A stretch of DNA of 39,088 nucleotides from Patescibacteria group bacterium. GTDB taxonomy: Bacteria; Patescibacteriota; Minisyncoccia; UBA6257; 2-01-FULL-56-20. The stretch is from the NCBI GenBank assembly GCA_024654525.1, contig JANLHI010000013.1, positions 82,036 to 121,123 of the forward strand. The letters are read 5' to 3'. Every line of letters begins with the position of its first letter. Positions within the stretch are counted from its first letter, which is position 1. Positions 31,111 to 39,000 of this stretch are shown piece after piece. The position numbers were made by a program, and so were the translations under genes. The notes beneath the pieces were generated by a model that saw only the letters and a list, made by a program, of their open reading frames with translations, had not been told where the DNA came from and did not search any database.

Positions 31111-31139
31111 TTGTAGTTTGTGAGACGTTCCGTTATACT
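31111..31139 (+). promoter_or_regulatory. Promoter of lepB-hisS
   Basis: TTGTAG (31111-31116), a 17-nt spacer and TATACT (31134-31139) precede the lepB ATG at 31163, with a start site near 31146. It is divergent from the pth promoter. Confidence 0.55.
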
Positions 31140-31162
31140 CACAATCGAAGTGCTATTCAATC

Positions 31163-31717
31163 ATGCGTAAATTTTTCGTTTCATTGATAGAAATTTTTGA
31201 AATTGCTTTAATCGCGGTGGGTTCGGTGTTTCTTGTGAGAACATTTTTAGTACAGCCCTTTGTAGTGAGCGGTTCCAGTATGATTCCGAATTTCGAAAAT
31301 GGAGATTATCTTCTTGTAGACGAGTTAACCTATCATTTTAGATCACCGGAGAGAGGAGAGGTGGTCGTATTCAAATATAATGACGGTTCCGCAACTTATT
31401 TTATCAAGCGAATCATCGGTCTTCCGGGTGAACAAGTTTCGATAAAAAACAATGAAATTAACGTAATGTTGCCAAACGAAGGGGGAGTTGTTCCTATCAG
31501 CGAGCCATATCTTTCTTCAGGAGTGGTAACAGGAGGGGACGCCGAATATACACTCGGGTCGGATGAGTACTTTGTGATGGGAGATAACAGGTCGTTTAGT
31601 TTTGACTCGAGAAGCTGGGGGCCTTTGAGTGCCGATAATCTGGTGGGTATTGCCAGAATCAGGCTTTGGCCATTGTCTCAGCTCACTGCGTTTGCGGCTC
31701 CTCAATATTCTCGATAG
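31163..31717 (+). CDS. lepB: Signal peptidase I
   Basis: This 184-residue membrane protease removes signal peptides from exported proteins. One N-terminal membrane span (about 9-27) precedes G-S-S-M-I-P with catalytic Ser39. Catalytic Lys82 lies in F-I-K-R-I-I-G-L-P-G-E. The box G-D-N-R-S-F-S-F-D-S-R-S-W-G is also present. It is a short Gram-positive-like form. It would process the secreted proteins of this window (nuclease, large Cys-rich protein, repeat protein). hisS follows after 13 nt. Confidence 0.93.
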   Translation: MRKFFVSLIEIFEIALIAVGSVFLVRTFLVQPFVVSGSSMIPNFENGDYLLVDELTYHFRSPERGEVVVFKYNDGSATYFIKRIIGLPGEQVSIKNNEINVMLPNEGGVVPISEPYLSSGVVTGGDAEYTLGSDEYFVMGDNRSFSFDSRSWGPLSADNLVGIARIRLWPLSQLTAFAAPQYSR

Positions 31718-31730
31718 AATTCATTTGCTT

Positions 31731-33035
31731 ATGTCTAAAAAAATAAAAAAAAGAAAAGAAATCGCAAAAATTCTTCAAGAGCCGAAAGGCATGCATGACG
31801 TATTGCCTGTCGACGAGATGTACTGGTCTCGTATCAGAGAAGTAGTCAGTGAAATTTCAGAAGGGTATGGATTTCACCGCATAGAAACCCCTTTATTGGA
31901 ATTTGAAGAACTCTTCCAAAAAACCGTCGGCGAATCAAGCGATATTGTAGCTAAGGAGATGTATACCCTTAAAACACGTGGAGGGGATATGCTGGCGTTG
32001 AGACCTGAGTTCACCGCTTCAACCATGAGAGCATATCTTGGACATAGTCTTGGACGTTTGGGACAGCCACAGCGGCTTTATACGTTTGGTCCCGTATTTC
32101 GCCATGATAATCCTCAGGCAGGAAGATACCGTCAATTTACGCAGGCTAACTTTGAAATTATTGGGGGGCAAAATGACCCTGTGTACGATGCGCATATCAT
32201 ACTCCTTTCGATGCGTTTTCTTGATATATTGCGAATCAAAGGGGTTTCGTTAAGAATCAATTCTATAGGATGTCGTGTATGTCAACCTGCATACAGGCGT
32301 CAATTGCAGAATTATTATAAAAGTCACGAAAAAGAATTGTGCGCCGATTGCGTACGCCGTGCGAAGACGAATCTTCTGAGACTTCTCGACTGCAAAGAAC
32401 AAGGGTGTGTAAAACTGCGTGAACATGCGCCGAATATTTTGGATAAGCTTTGTGTTACCTGTAGCGCGCATTTTAAATCGGTAATCGAGTACCTTGATGA
32501 GCTGAAAATTTCTTACGTTTTGGATAATACGCTTGTCCGCGGACTGGATTATTACAGTCGTACCGTATTCGAATGTGTGATCGAAGCGGAAGGAAGAGAA
32601 TTTGGAGCGTTGGCCGGTGGCGGACGATATGATTATCTTGCGGAGTTTTTAGGGGGACACGCGACTCCGGGAGTGGGAGTGGCGGTTGGCATTGAACGTG
32701 TTATCGGAGTGATCAAAGCCCAAGGAATAGTATTTTCTTCAAAGCAAAAAAAGATGGTTTTTGTGGTACATGCGGGAGAGATGGCTAAGAAAAAGGCATT
32801 CCGTTTTGTGGAAGAGTTTCGACGTGCGGGGATATATGTGAAAGAATCTCTTGCAAAAGACTCTCTCAAAGCCCAGTTAAAATTTGCGGATAAGGAAAAA
32901 GCCCGTATCGCGTTGATTTTTGGACAAAGAGAGATTTATGAAGGTACGGTAATCGTGCGAGATTTAGAAAACAGCTTACAAGAAACCGTTCCTCTGGATA
33001 GAATAGTCGAGGAGATTAAAAAACGATTAAAGTAG
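31731..33035 (+). CDS. hisS: Histidyl-tRNA synthetase
   Basis: This 434-residue class II synthetase has motif 1/2 features (G-M-H-D-V-L-P, F-R-H-D-N-P-Q-A-G-R-Y-R-Q-F). The histidine-specific R-G-L-D-Y-Y-S-R-T-V-F-E and G-G-R-Y-D-Y-L are present, along with a C-terminal anticodon-binding domain (about 340-434). The insertion domain carries several Cys pairs (G-C-R-V-C, L-C-A-D-C, L-D-C-K-E-Q-G-C, L-C-V-T-C), which fits a zinc-binding insert seen in many bacterial HisRS. The ATG at 31731 is chosen over an upstream in-frame start inside lepB, because M-S-K-K-I-K-K leads directly into the conserved E-P-K-G-M-H-D. Confidence 0.95.
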   Translation: MSKKIKKRKEIAKILQEPKGMHDVLPVDEMYWSRIREVVSEISEGYGFHRIETPLLEFEELFQKTVGESSDIVAKEMYTLKTRGGDMLALRPEFTASTMRAYLGHSLGRLGQPQRLYTFGPVFRHDNPQAGRYRQFTQANFEIIGGQNDPVYDAHIILLSMRFLDILRIKGVSLRINSIGCRVCQPAYRRQLQNYYKSHEKELCADCVRRAKTNLLRLLDCKEQGCVKLREHAPNILDKLCVTCSAHFKSVIEYLDELKISYVLDNTLVRGLDYYSRTVFECVIEAEGREFGALAGGGRYDYLAEFLGGHATPGVGVAVGIERVIGVIKAQGIVFSSKQKKMVFVVHAGEMAKKKAFRFVEEFRRAGIYVKESLAKDSLKAQLKFADKEKARIALIFGQREIYEGTVIVRDLENSLQETVPLDRIVEEIKKRLK

Positions 33036-33249
33036 GTATAGGTGGAGAGGATTTGTATATTTATGCCACTATGGGGTATTATGCACCAGCAAATTCCTAG
33101 GAGCCTTATAAGGAAAAATAAGAGGGGGTTTCGCAAGGTGGTGTATTTCTCGGGTGTGTCGTTATGACGAAAGAGAGATCGGTACATAACGCACAAAAGC
33201 AGTGTTTATAAAGAGTCGTATGAGGTAATGCAAAAAAAATAAATTCACA

Positions 33250-33462
33250 ATGATTGAAGTAAGAAAAAAAGAAGGAGAAAGTGCAAGCGCGCTTTTTTTT
33301 CGGTTTTCCCGGAAAATAAAGCGTAGTGGAGTGCTTAAGGAATCAAAAGCGCGTCGGTTTTACGATCGACCGGCGAGTCGCGTGAAACGGCGTGTTTCGG
33401 CGCTTCATCGCGAGGCGAAAAAAAGTAATATGGAGCACATGAAGAGAGCGGGAGTTGTATAG
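33250..33462 (+). CDS. rpsU: Ribosomal protein bS21
   Basis: This 70-residue, very basic protein begins M-I-E-V-R-K-K-E-G-E and contains F-S-R-K-I-K-R-S-G-V-L and R-R-F-Y-D-R-P, matching bS21 of the small subunit. Neighbouring yqeY is a usual partner. The 214 nt between hisS and this gene show no other gene. bS21 helps the 30S subunit contact mRNA near the anti-Shine-Dalgarno region, which is of interest because most genes here lack that sequence. Confidence 0.9.
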   Translation: MIEVRKKEGESASALFFRFSRKIKRSGVLKESKARRFYDRPASRVKRRVSALHREAKKSNMEHMKRAGVV

Positions 33463-33502
33463 TGAGAATAGGCGAAAGCAGCTTATTTATTTTTTATATT
33501 TT

Positions 33503-33946
33503 ATGACTCTTAAAGAGCGCATTATGGAAGATGTGAAGGTGGCGATGAAGTCGGGAGATTCGGCGCGTTTGGGAGTGTTGAGGATGATGATGGCGGCAAT
33601 CCGGAATCGCGAAATAGAAATGAGAACCGAGAAATCCACGGAGGTTTCCGATGCGGATGTGATCGCGGTACTGGAGAAAGAAGCGAAAAAGCGGCGAGAG
33701 GCATCGGATTTGTACAAAAAAGGAGCGCGAGCTGATCTTGCAAAAAATGAACTTTATGAAGTCGAGGTGATAGCAGGTTATCTTCCTCCTCAACTGAACG
33801 ATGAAGAAATTATGATGGTTATTGAGAAATGCAAAGTCGCAGGGGCAAATGATTTTGCATCGCTTATGCGAGATGCCATGAAAGAAATGAAAGGCAAGGC
33901 GGATGGGCGTCGAGTGGGAGAGCTGGTGAAGCAGTCACTGGGCTGA
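33503..33946 (+). CDS. yqeY: GatB/YqeY domain protein
   Basis: This 147-residue helical protein has M-T-L-K-E-R-I-M-E-D at the start, R-L-G-V-L-R-M-M-M-A-A-I-R-N in the middle and a C-terminal region with G-Y-L-P-P-Q-L. This is the stand-alone YqeY form of the tRNA-binding tail of GatB. Its exact job is not known; a role linked to tRNA-dependent amidation or tRNA quality is proposed for the family. The ATG at 33503 is preferred over an upstream in-frame ATG inside rpsU. It follows rpsU by 40 nt. Confidence 0.9.
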   Translation: MTLKERIMEDVKVAMKSGDSARLGVLRMMMAAIRNREIEMRTEKSTEVSDADVIAVLEKEAKKRREASDLYKKGARADLAKNELYEVEVIAGYLPPQLNDEEIMMVIEKCKVAGANDFASLMRDAMKEMKGKADGRRVGELVKQSLG

Positions 33947-33996
33947 CGCGGTGGGGTATATCGCACAAAAAGAGCGTAACTATCTATACGTGTGTA

Positions 33997-34488
33997 GTGA
34001 AAAAGAATATCAAAACAAAAGACAGAAATTTGGGAGAGAGGGGTAGCAGTAAGATAAATCACAATGCATATGTGATAAAGGCGGGAAAAAAGACTCTCGC
34101 GATTTTGGGTTTTCCCACGGATTCTGTCGATATTATTTTTGCACAAGACAGTGTAATGAGGGATATAAAATTTGCCACTACCGGAATTCGGAAACGTGTG
34201 GTGAACGTGCTTGCGTTTGAAGAACCTCGGGAGTTTCCACATCCGGAAAGAAAGGGGTTTATGGGTGAGGTATATCTCAATGGCGAGCGTTATTCAAAAG
34301 ATCGTGAGTATATGACTTTTTTACTAATACACGGAATTCTCCATCTTGCAGGCTTTCGTCATAATGGACGTCGTGATACGATTGAGATGCAACGCATGGA
34401 GCAGATGCTTGTTTTGTGTGTTACCAAAAAAGAAATATATAAAAACAAGCGTACGCGGACTTGCAATGCACGCATTATCACACGATGA
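33997..34488 (+). CDS. ybeY: Endoribonuclease YbeY (rRNA maturation factor)
   Basis: This 163-residue protein has the zinc site H-G-I-L-H-L-A-G-F-R-H (His-x3-His-x5-His) of YbeY, followed by M-E-Q. YbeY trims the 3' end of 16S rRNA and takes part in ribosome quality control. The usual G-Y-D-H reads G-F-R-H, so the residue before the last His is changed while all three metal ligands stay. The start is GTG at 33997. The C-terminal 25 residues are a Lys/Arg-rich tail. The stop overlaps the ftsA ATG by 4 nt. Confidence 0.85.
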   Translation: MKKNIKTKDRNLGERGSSKINHNAYVIKAGKKTLAILGFPTDSVDIIFAQDSVMRDIKFATTGIRKRVVNVLAFEEPREFPHPERKGFMGEVYLNGERYSKDREYMTFLLIHGILHLAGFRHNGRRDTIEMQRMEQMLVLCVTKKEIYKNKRTRTCNARIITR

Positions 34489-35723
34489 CATCCTCATTTA
34501 TTACAGCACTTGATATCGGAACATCTTCCATTAAGGTGGTGGTGGCGGAGAATGTGCATGGGCGTCCGGTAATTCGTTTTGTGCATCGTGAACAATCGGC
34601 GGGTGTGAGAAAGGGTGCGGTGGCGGATATCACCGAGGCATCACATGCGGTGAGTCGTGTATTGAGTGAGGTTCGAAGAGTCTCAAGGCCGGCGCTAAAA
34701 AATCTCTATCTTGCAATAGGAACGACACATGCAAAAGTACAGACATCACGCGGTATCGTTGCGGTTTCGCGTGCGGATACGGAAATATATCAAGACGACG
34801 TAGATCGTGCGGTGAAGGCGGCACAAGCGGTGAATCTTTTGCCGAATCGAACGATTATCCATAACGTCACGCGGGAGTTTATTGTTGATGGAGTAGGGGA
34901 CATTGCGGATCCGTTGGGACTTTCCGGTTCCCGTCTCGAAGTAGGGAGTTTTGTAATAGATGCGTTTACGCCGCATGTTAAAAATTTAATGAGAGTGGTT
35001 GAGCTTGCCGGTGGAAGAGTACGTGGGTTGGTGTGGGCTCCGCTGGTCGCAAGTCGTGCAGCACTCTCGCGAGCACAACGAGAATTAGGAACACTTCTTA
35101 TCGATATCGGAAGTGGCACAACGGGCATGAGTGTGTATGAAGAAAATAAGCTTTCTGGTGTGGCGAAGTTTCCGGTGGGGAGCGCGAATATTTCGAACGA
35201 TCTTGCAGTGGGGCTTCGTATTCCGGTAGATGCCGCGGAAGATTTAAAGCTTAATTATGGATATGCCCTTGCTCAAGATGTATCGGGTAAAGATATGATC
35301 GAACTTCGAAAATTTGCTCCGGATGTAAAGGGAGCAACGTCTCGTCGTTTCATTTCGGAGATTATAGAATCGCGACTTGCGGAGATTCTCGAGTTTGTCC
35401 ATAATGAGCTCAAGCTGATGGGTAAGGTGGGGAAGCTTCCCGGAGGAGTAGTGCTGGTAGGGGGAGGTTCCAAGCTTCCCGGATTGACCGATTTGGTGAA
35501 GCAGGAATTAAAATTGGCATCCCAGATTGGCGCGACAGTTGAAGGTTTTGGATCGGGAAGTGGGGAGTTTTCTGGTTATTTCGAGGATCCTGAATTTGCA
35601 ACAGTGCTAGGCCTTGTATTGTGGGGATCCGAGGATGCGGAGTGGGAAGCGAATCGCACATTCAAGAATCTTAAGTTTGAGTTCAAGACGGTAAAGGAGA
35701 TGTTTCGACATTTTCTTCCTTAA
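34485..35723 (+). CDS. ftsA: Cell-division protein FtsA
   Basis: This 412-residue actin-fold protein tethers FtsZ filaments to the membrane. It starts with I-T-A-L-D-I-G-T-S-S-I-K (phosphate 1 loop), then has L-L-I-D-I-G-S-G-T-T-G (phosphate 2) and V-V-L-V-G-G-G-S-K-L-P-G (adenosine motif). The last residues (F-K-T-V-K-E-M-F-R-H-F-L-P) form the amphipathic membrane helix. The ATG at 34485 overlaps the ybeY stop (ATGA). ftsZ follows after 15 nt. Confidence 0.94.
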   Translation: MTSSFITALDIGTSSIKVVVAENVHGRPVIRFVHREQSAGVRKGAVADITEASHAVSRVLSEVRRVSRPALKNLYLAIGTTHAKVQTSRGIVAVSRADTEIYQDDVDRAVKAAQAVNLLPNRTIIHNVTREFIVDGVGDIADPLGLSGSRLEVGSFVIDAFTPHVKNLMRVVELAGGRVRGLVWAPLVASRAALSRAQRELGTLLIDIGSGTTGMSVYEENKLSGVAKFPVGSANISNDLAVGLRIPVDAAEDLKLNYGYALAQDVSGKDMIELRKFAPDVKGATSRRFISEIIESRLAEILEFVHNELKLMGKVGKLPGGVVLVGGGSKLPGLTDLVKQELKLASQIGATVEGFGSGSGEFSGYFEDPEFATVLGLVLWGSEDAEWEANRTFKNLKFEFKTVKEMFRHFLP

Positions 35724-35738
35724 TTATTTTGTATTGTT

Positions 35739-36995
35739 ATGGCGAGCATCCAACAAAAAGACAAACAAACATCCCCCATTGCAAGTGTAAAAGTAGTGGG
35801 AATAGGGGGGGGTGGTGGCAATGCGGTTTCGCGTATCAGTTCTGATTTTGTGCGAGGCGTGCAATTTTTTGCAATCAACACCGATCATCAGGATTTGGAT
35901 CATGTAGATGTTCGAAATAAGATTTACATCGGCAAGAATCTTACGCGGGGATTAGGTACGGGAATGAACCCCGATTTGGGAAGACAGGCGATGGAAGAAA
36001 ATCGTTCGGAAATTACGGAAGCGCTTCGCGGCGCTGACTTGGTATTTCTTACCGCGGGTTTTGGAGGGGGTACGGGAAGCGGAGGTATGCCGGTAGCGGC
36101 GGAAATAGCGAAACAGCTTGGATCGCTTGTAGTGGCGGTGGTTACAAAACCATTTGCGTTTGAGGGTAGTCAACGGGAACGTATTGCACAGGAAGCGATT
36201 GTGAAAATGAAAGATAAAGTTGATGCGCTTATCGTAGTTCCCAATGACCGTATTTTCTCCATTATCAAAAAAGAAACGCCTATTCTTAAAGCGTTTGAAG
36301 CGATTGATGACGTACTTCGTAATTCATTGCGTGGCATAGTGGAATTGGTTACGTCACCGGGGCTTATCAATCTTGATTTTGCGGATGTAAAAAGCATTCT
36401 TGAGGATGCAGGTTCCGCGATTGTCGGTGTGGGAATTGCATCGGGCCCCGAGCGGGCGGTAAATGCGGTGCAAAGTGCATTGAATTCTCCTCTCCTCGAA
36501 ACGAGTGCGGAAGGAGCAAAGCGCGTGTTGTTGGGTATTTCCGGTTCGCGAGATCTTACGATGAACGAGATAAACGAGGCGGCAAAAATAGTCGCACAAG
36601 TTGCGGATCCTTCAGCGCGCATTATATTCGGTGCATATCACGACCGACGTCTTCGTGCGAGGCAACTGAAAATTACGCTTGTTGCGGCCGGATTCAACGG
36701 TGCAGGAGGGGCATCTACTCTTTTCGGAGGAGCGCCGACACCGACAAGACTTCCATTTTTCGAAGGACTAAAATCACAGTCACAATCACAGTCTGGACGT
36801 ACCGAAGATCGCAGTAAATATACCGTCGAAGACACATCCGCAAAGAAGCCTATGCCCATTTTTTCAGAACGTCAGGATAAAATAGAGAAGTCGGAATCAA
36901 AAGGGGATGCGCACGCCAAGAAATCAGAAAAACAGGAGCAACAGGAGGTGGATATTTGGGATATTCCTACCTTTCTCAGAAGGAAGAAAAAATAG
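35739..36995 (+). CDS. ftsZ: Cell-division GTPase FtsZ
   Basis: This 418-residue tubulin homologue has G-I-G-G-G-G-G-N-A-V, N-T-D-H-Q and the GTP signature G-G-G-T-G-S-G at 109-115 (Ser where T-G-T-G is usual). The T7 loop N-L-D-F-A-D-V-K is intact. A Ser/Gln/Lys-rich linker (about 335-400) leads to the C-terminal peptide D-I-P-T-F-L-R-R-K-K-K, which binds FtsA. It forms the division ring. The gene converges on rmuC, with stops 14 nt apart. Confidence 0.96.
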   Translation: MASIQQKDKQTSPIASVKVVGIGGGGGNAVSRISSDFVRGVQFFAINTDHQDLDHVDVRNKIYIGKNLTRGLGTGMNPDLGRQAMEENRSEITEALRGADLVFLTAGFGGGTGSGGMPVAAEIAKQLGSLVVAVVTKPFAFEGSQRERIAQEAIVKMKDKVDALIVVPNDRIFSIIKKETPILKAFEAIDDVLRNSLRGIVELVTSPGLINLDFADVKSILEDAGSAIVGVGIASGPERAVNAVQSALNSPLLETSAEGAKRVLLGISGSRDLTMNEINEAAKIVAQVADPSARIIFGAYHDRRLRARQLKITLVAAGFNGAGGASTLFGGAPTPTRLPFFEGLKSQSQSQSGRTEDRSKYTVEDTSAKKPMPIFSERQDKIEKSESKGDAHAKKSEKQEQQEVDIWDIPTFLRRKKK

Positions 36996-37009
36996 TTTTT
37001 ATACCAGGA

Positions 37010-38113
37010 TTAGAGAAGGTGGTTCCCATCCTCTGCGTCCTCAAATGAGGGCGCTTCGAGTTTCATTGGCTCAATGCCGATTGTTTCTCCACTGATTTTT
37101 ACCACATCCTTATCTATCTTCCCGAATTCCTTGTGGGCGTTATTGTAGGCACTTACGGTGGTGGTCAGATTTTTTCCGATTTTCCCGAAGTATTCTTCGT
37201 ACGCGATAAGATGCTTCCCAAGATGACTTACTTGTTTGATGATATCTTTTGTTTGCTCCGAAATTTTTTGATTACGGAGACCTTGAAGTACCGTTTGTAG
37301 ATATGCAAGAAAAGATGTCGGAGAAACAATAACTACTTTTTTCTGGAACGCATAGGATATAAGATTTTTTTCTTCCGTTGCACTCCCCACTTTATTAATA
37401 AGCAAATCATAATAAATCGCCTCTGAAGGAATGAACATAAATGCAAAATCCATCGTTTCTTCCTCGGGTTTTACATATTTTGAAGTTTCATCGATACGCA
37501 TCTTGATGTCAGAAATAAATGCAGCTTCATACTTCTTCTTATCAAGTGGATCGGCGGTTTCTGCAAAACGATTATAATTCTCAAGACTGAATTTTGAATC
37601 AATGGGGATAATCCTTTTATCGACAAATACCACTGCATCCACAATAAGACCCTTTCCTGTTTTCTCATCTTTGCCAAGCGGATACTGCATTTGATATCCC
37701 CCGGGAGGCAGGACGTTTTTCAATACATTTTCCAGATAATATTCTCCCAAAATGCCCCGTTGTTTGGGGTTGTTAAGGGTATCTTGTAATTTTTTAAGCT
37801 GATCGGTAAAGCCAACGACCTGTTTATTGGTTTCTCCGAGTTGTGTGAGTTTCTCGGTTACGTCGCCCATAATTTTTACGCTCTGACCGAATTGCTGTTG
37901 CATCGCGCGCGTGACTTCACTTACGGTGTGCTTTGACTCGTTCGCAACTTGCCCAAGCCTTGTGTCGAGTGTCCGCGTGAGTTCATTTAATTGGTTTTGG
38001 AGAAGGATGAGTGATTGATCAGGCTTCTGCTCTTTCGGTGAGAGAAGTGTGCGGAGGTAAAAGACACCGCCGACGAGTACCGCAAGGATGAGAATAAGAA
38101 ATATGAGTTCCAT
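37010..38113 (-). CDS. rmuC: RmuC-family DNA recombination protein, membrane-anchored
   Basis: This 367-residue protein has an N-terminal membrane span (about 4-22), a coiled coil (about 35-120) and the RmuC nuclease-like domain. Domain motifs are G-I-L-G-E-Y-Y-L-E-N-V-L, I-V-D-A-V-V-F-V and I-P-I-D-S-K-F-S-L-E-N-Y. RmuC limits inversions and is proposed to cleave DNA structures. The domain is related to restriction endonuclease folds, and the D-...-D-S-K signature fits a metal-dependent nuclease site. The ATG at 38113 is chosen because TATAAT ends 6 nt upstream of it. Confidence 0.9.
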   Translation of the reverse strand: MELIFLILILAVLVGGVFYLRTLLSPKEQKPDQSLILLQNQLNELTRTLDTRLGQVANESKHTVSEVTRAMQQQFGQSVKIMGDVTEKLTQLGETNKQVVGFTDQLKKLQDTLNNPKQRGILGEYYLENVLKNVLPPGGYQMQYPLGKDEKTGKGLIVDAVVFVDKRIIPIDSKFSLENYNRFAETADPLDKKKYEAAFISDIKMRIDETSKYVKPEEETMDFAFMFIPSEAIYYDLLINKVGSATEEKNLISYAFQKKVVIVSPTSFLAYLQTVLQGLRNQKISEQTKDIIKQVSHLGKHLIAYEEYFGKIGKNLTTTVSAYNNAHKEFGKIDKDVVKISGETIGIEPMKLEAPSFEDAEDGNHLL

Positions 38114-38119
38114 TTCTGC

Positions 38120-38125
38120 ATTATA
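38120..38125 (-). promoter_or_regulatory. Consensus -10 box of rmuC
   Basis: TATAAT on the minus strand (38125 to 38120) lies 6 nt before the rmuC ATG, again predicting a leaderless mRNA. No clear -35 is present. Confidence 0.5.
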
Positions 38126-38194
38126 CCTCAAAACAAAAAACGCCTTTTTGAAGGGCGACTTTTCGCTGTTTCATTCTTTCGAGTGGGATTATCG

Positions 38195-38252
38195 TACAAT
38201 ATATTTGAATTGGGAATCGATATGCATGTCGAATTCACGACATGCAGTATCG
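38195..38252 (+). promoter_or_regulatory. Possible truB promoter and long 5'-leader hairpin
   Basis: TACAAT (38195-38200) is a candidate -10, with a start near 38207. The segment 38218-38252 then forms a strong hairpin. A perfect 9-bp stem (TGCATGTCG 38223-38231 with 38238-38246) has loop AATTCA, extended after a one-base bulge by CGATA/TATCG. The truB start is at 38320, so the leader would be about 110 nt. TATGCT at 38302-38307 is an alternative, closer -10. The hairpin may be an operator or a leader element. Confidence 0.4.
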
Positions 38253-38319
38253 CGATTACCATAACCGAGCATGCGAGAAAGAAGCAATCAGAGGTCAATT
38301 TTATGCTAGAGTGTGAAAC

Positions 38320-39000
38320 ATGAAAGATATCCTCCTGATCGACAAGCCTGCAGGCATCACCTCATTCGACGTGATACGGAAGTTGCGTCAAAAAATGAAA
38401 ATTCGCAAAATGGGACACGCAGGTACGCTCGACCCCATGGCAACGGGACTTATGATTGTAGGCGTGAGAGAGGGTACAAAAAAACTGAATGAGTATTTGA
38501 AATTGCCAAAGGTGTACGAAGCGGAAGTAATGCTCGGGATTAGGACGGATACGGGGGATAGAGAGGGAAAGATTCTTGAAAGTTCCAATGTCAAATTCCA
38601 AAGTTTCAAAGAGGGAGAGATTAGGAGCGCTTTGGAATTGCTTCGCGGGAAAATAGTTCTACCGGTTCCAAAATATTCTGCGGTGAAGATGCGAGGTACG
38701 CCACTCTACGCGCGAGCGAGAAAAGGAGAAGATTTTGAAGCACCGAAGAAGGAGATGGAAGTGATGAGAATCACTTTGGAGAGAATATGGAATATGGAAT
38801 ACGGAATGAAGAATGAGGGAATGGGTATCGTATTGAAATTCGAAGTGGAGGTGGCAAGTGGAACATATATTCGCTCTCTTGCCGAGGAGATCGGAAGACG
38901 ACTTGGCGTGCCTGCGACACTTTGGAATTTAAGAAGGACACAAATAGGACAGGGAGAAAGCGCATTGAAGATAGAAGACGCGGAGAAGTCACCCTTCTGA
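38320..39000 (+). CDS. truB: tRNA pseudouridine-55 synthase TruB with two repeat-derived inserts
   Basis: This 226-residue enzyme makes pseudouridine 55 in the T-loop of tRNAs. The catalytic Asp38 lies in G-H-A-G-T-L-D-P-M-A-T-G, preceded by D-K-P-A-G-I-T-S-F. Y-S-A-V-K-M-R-G-T-P-L-Y and G-T-Y-I-R-S-L-A-E-E-I-G follow. The C-terminal PUA-like part is short or absent. Two loops are enlarged: about 86-98 (S-S-N-V-K-F-Q-S-F-K) and about 156-168 (I-W-N-M-E-Y-G-M-K-N-E-G). The second is encoded by tandem 7-nt repeats. Both lie between conserved blocks, so activity may be kept. Confidence 0.93.
   Translation: MKDILLIDKPAGITSFDVIRKLRQKMKIRKMGHAGTLDPMATGLMIVGVREGTKKLNEYLKLPKVYEAEVMLGIRTDTGDREGKILESSNVKFQSFKEGEIRSALELLRGKIVLPVPKYSAVKMRGTPLYARARKGEDFEAPKKEMEVMRITLERIWNMEYGMKNEGMGIVLKFEVEVASGTYIRSLAEEIGRRLGVPATLWNLRRTQIGQGESALKIEDAEKSPF
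38783..38817 (+). repeat. Five tandem 7-nt units inside truB
   Basis: GAATATG occurs twice in a row (38783-38796) and is followed by GAATACG, GAATGAA and GAATGAG (38797-38817). A 7-nt period is not a multiple of 3, so the protein does not show the repeat plainly, but the DNA does. Confidence 0.75.
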
